Assembly (NCBI GenBank): GCA_913055965.1
Contig: CAJXKX010000149.1
Coordinates: 1 to 5,871 of the forward strand
Origin: an uncultured Roseovarius sp.
Lineage (GTDB): Bacteria; Pseudomonadota; Alphaproteobacteria; Rhodobacterales; Rhodobacteraceae
DNA: 5,871 nt
Direction of reading: 5' to 3'
Shown here: positions 5,369 through 5,871 of the stretch, in pieces
Layout of the letters: the number at the start of each line of letters is the position of its first letter
How positions within the stretch are numbered: position 1 is the stretch's first letter
Position numbers and translations under genes: made by a program
Notes under the pieces: generated by a model
The model's database searches: none
Told to the model about the DNA's origin: nothing
The model's input: only the letters and a program-made list of their open reading frames with translations

Positions 5369-5871
5369 CCCTCCGCCTCTTCGCTGAGGATGGCCAGCGC
5401 GCGCGTGCCCTCCCCCAGCCCCATGGCGCGGAGCGCAGCCACCCCCGCCGCGCCCGACGCCGTCGTCGCCAGGCCCCGCGCGGCAAGCCATGGCAGCACA
5501 TCCGCCACCTCCTCCTCGGTCACGGTGACAAAGGCATCGGCATCCCGCGCCAGCCCCTTCAGCGCGATGAGCGACGGCACCTTGCAATCGAGCCGCCCCA
5601 TGGCCGAAACCGGCCCCTCCGTCTCGACGGGCCGCCCGGCGCGGATGCTCTCGATCAGCGCGGGCGCGAAGGCGGGCTCCACCACCACGATGCGGGGACC
5701 ATCCCCCCAGACCGCGCGCAGATGCGCGGCCACCGCCGCCGCCATCCCGCCAACACCCGCCTGAAGCGCGATCACGTCGAAGGGCGCCTCTGCCTGCGCA
5801 GTGATCTCGGCGGCCATGGCGAGGTATCCTTCCATCAGCCGGTGCGGCACGTCCATGTATCCCGGCCACGA
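5365..5871 (-). CDS. Diaminopropionate ammonia-lyase-like PLP enzyme, C-terminal part
   Basis: Only the last 168 residues are visible; the N-terminal part, with the Schiff-base lysine, lies beyond the right edge. The visible sequence starts SWPGYMDVPHRLMEGYLAMA, close to the pattern seen in diaminopropionate ammonia-lyases (EC 4.3.1.15, E. coli YgeX). These fold-type II enzymes convert 2,3-diaminopropionate to pyruvate and ammonia. QAGVGGMAAAV (37-47) is the glycine-rich phosphate-binding loop. IVVVEP (61-66), MGRLDCKVPS (91-100) and SGAAG (139-143) fit the same family. The stop codon overlaps the GTG of the M24 gene by 4 bp, so the pair is translationally coupled. Threonine dehydratase or another serine/threonine-type lyase is the main alternative, since these share the fold. 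The ATG at 5856 lies inside the conserved region and is not the start. Confidence 0.8.
   Translation of the reverse strand, partial: SWPGYMDVPHRLMEGYLAMAAEITAQAEAPFDVIALQAGVGGMAAAVAAHLRAVWGDGPRIVVVEPAFAPALIESIRAGRPVETEGPVSAMGRLDCKVPSLIALKGLARDADAFVTVTEEEVADVLPWLAARGLATTASGAAGVAALRAMGLGEGTRALAILSEEAEG

Noticed and set aside
4331..5764. 477-codon open frame on the plus strand
   Set aside because: It is antisense to the M24 and lyase genes, is rich in Arg, His and Pro, and shows no recognisable domain. It is explained by high GC lowering stop-codon frequency.

Overview
The window is very GC-rich and almost fully coding. Third codon positions are mostly G or C. Strong AGGAGG-type ribosome binding sites, GTG starts and tight gene packing suggest an alphaproteobacterium, most likely of the Rhodobacterales/Roseobacter type. 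That placement is inferred from style and gene content, not from a marker gene. I see no mobile element, tRNA, rRNA or CRISPR array.

Left part (1-1556, all minus strand): a PLP-dependent class I/II aminotransferase (408-1556) is followed by a 41-residue one-helix protein with a strong ribosome binding site (198-323). After an 80-bp gap with a plausible promoter and an inverted repeat comes the N-terminal end of an unidentified membrane or exported protein, which runs off the left edge (1-117).

Middle part (1620-4239, plus strand): a short divergent promoter region (1557-1619), dominated by a 33-nt hairpin-forming dyad, separates the aminotransferase from a three-gene envelope cluster. The cluster holds a secreted M48 zinc metalloprotease with C-terminal TPRs (BepA-like, 1620-2948), a secreted DsbA/ScsC-like thiol oxidoreductase with a CGYC site (2953-3729), and a small secreted thioredoxin-fold protein with a CPDC site (3733-4239). 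Gaps are 4 and 3 bp, so the genes are probably co-transcribed. The two thioredoxin-fold proteins look like tandem paralogues, the second having lost the helical insert. Together they suggest a periplasmic protein-folding and quality-control unit that couples disulfide handling to proteolysis.

Right part (4247-5871, minus strand): this part converges on the envelope cluster with only 7 bp between the stop codons. It holds the C-terminal half of a diaminopropionate ammonia-lyase-like PLP enzyme (cut by the right edge). This overlaps by 4 bp (GTGA) the start of an M24 'pita-bread' metallopeptidase of the Xaa-Pro dipeptidase/creatinase/ectoine-hydrolase superfamily. The coupling suggests a catabolic pair in which a hydrolase frees an amino acid that a lyase then deaminates. 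The substrate cannot be read from the sequence.

No wholly new system is evident. The most interesting points are the protease/tandem-thioredoxin operon, the hairpin at its 5' end, the overlooked 41-residue protein and the lyase-M24 pair.
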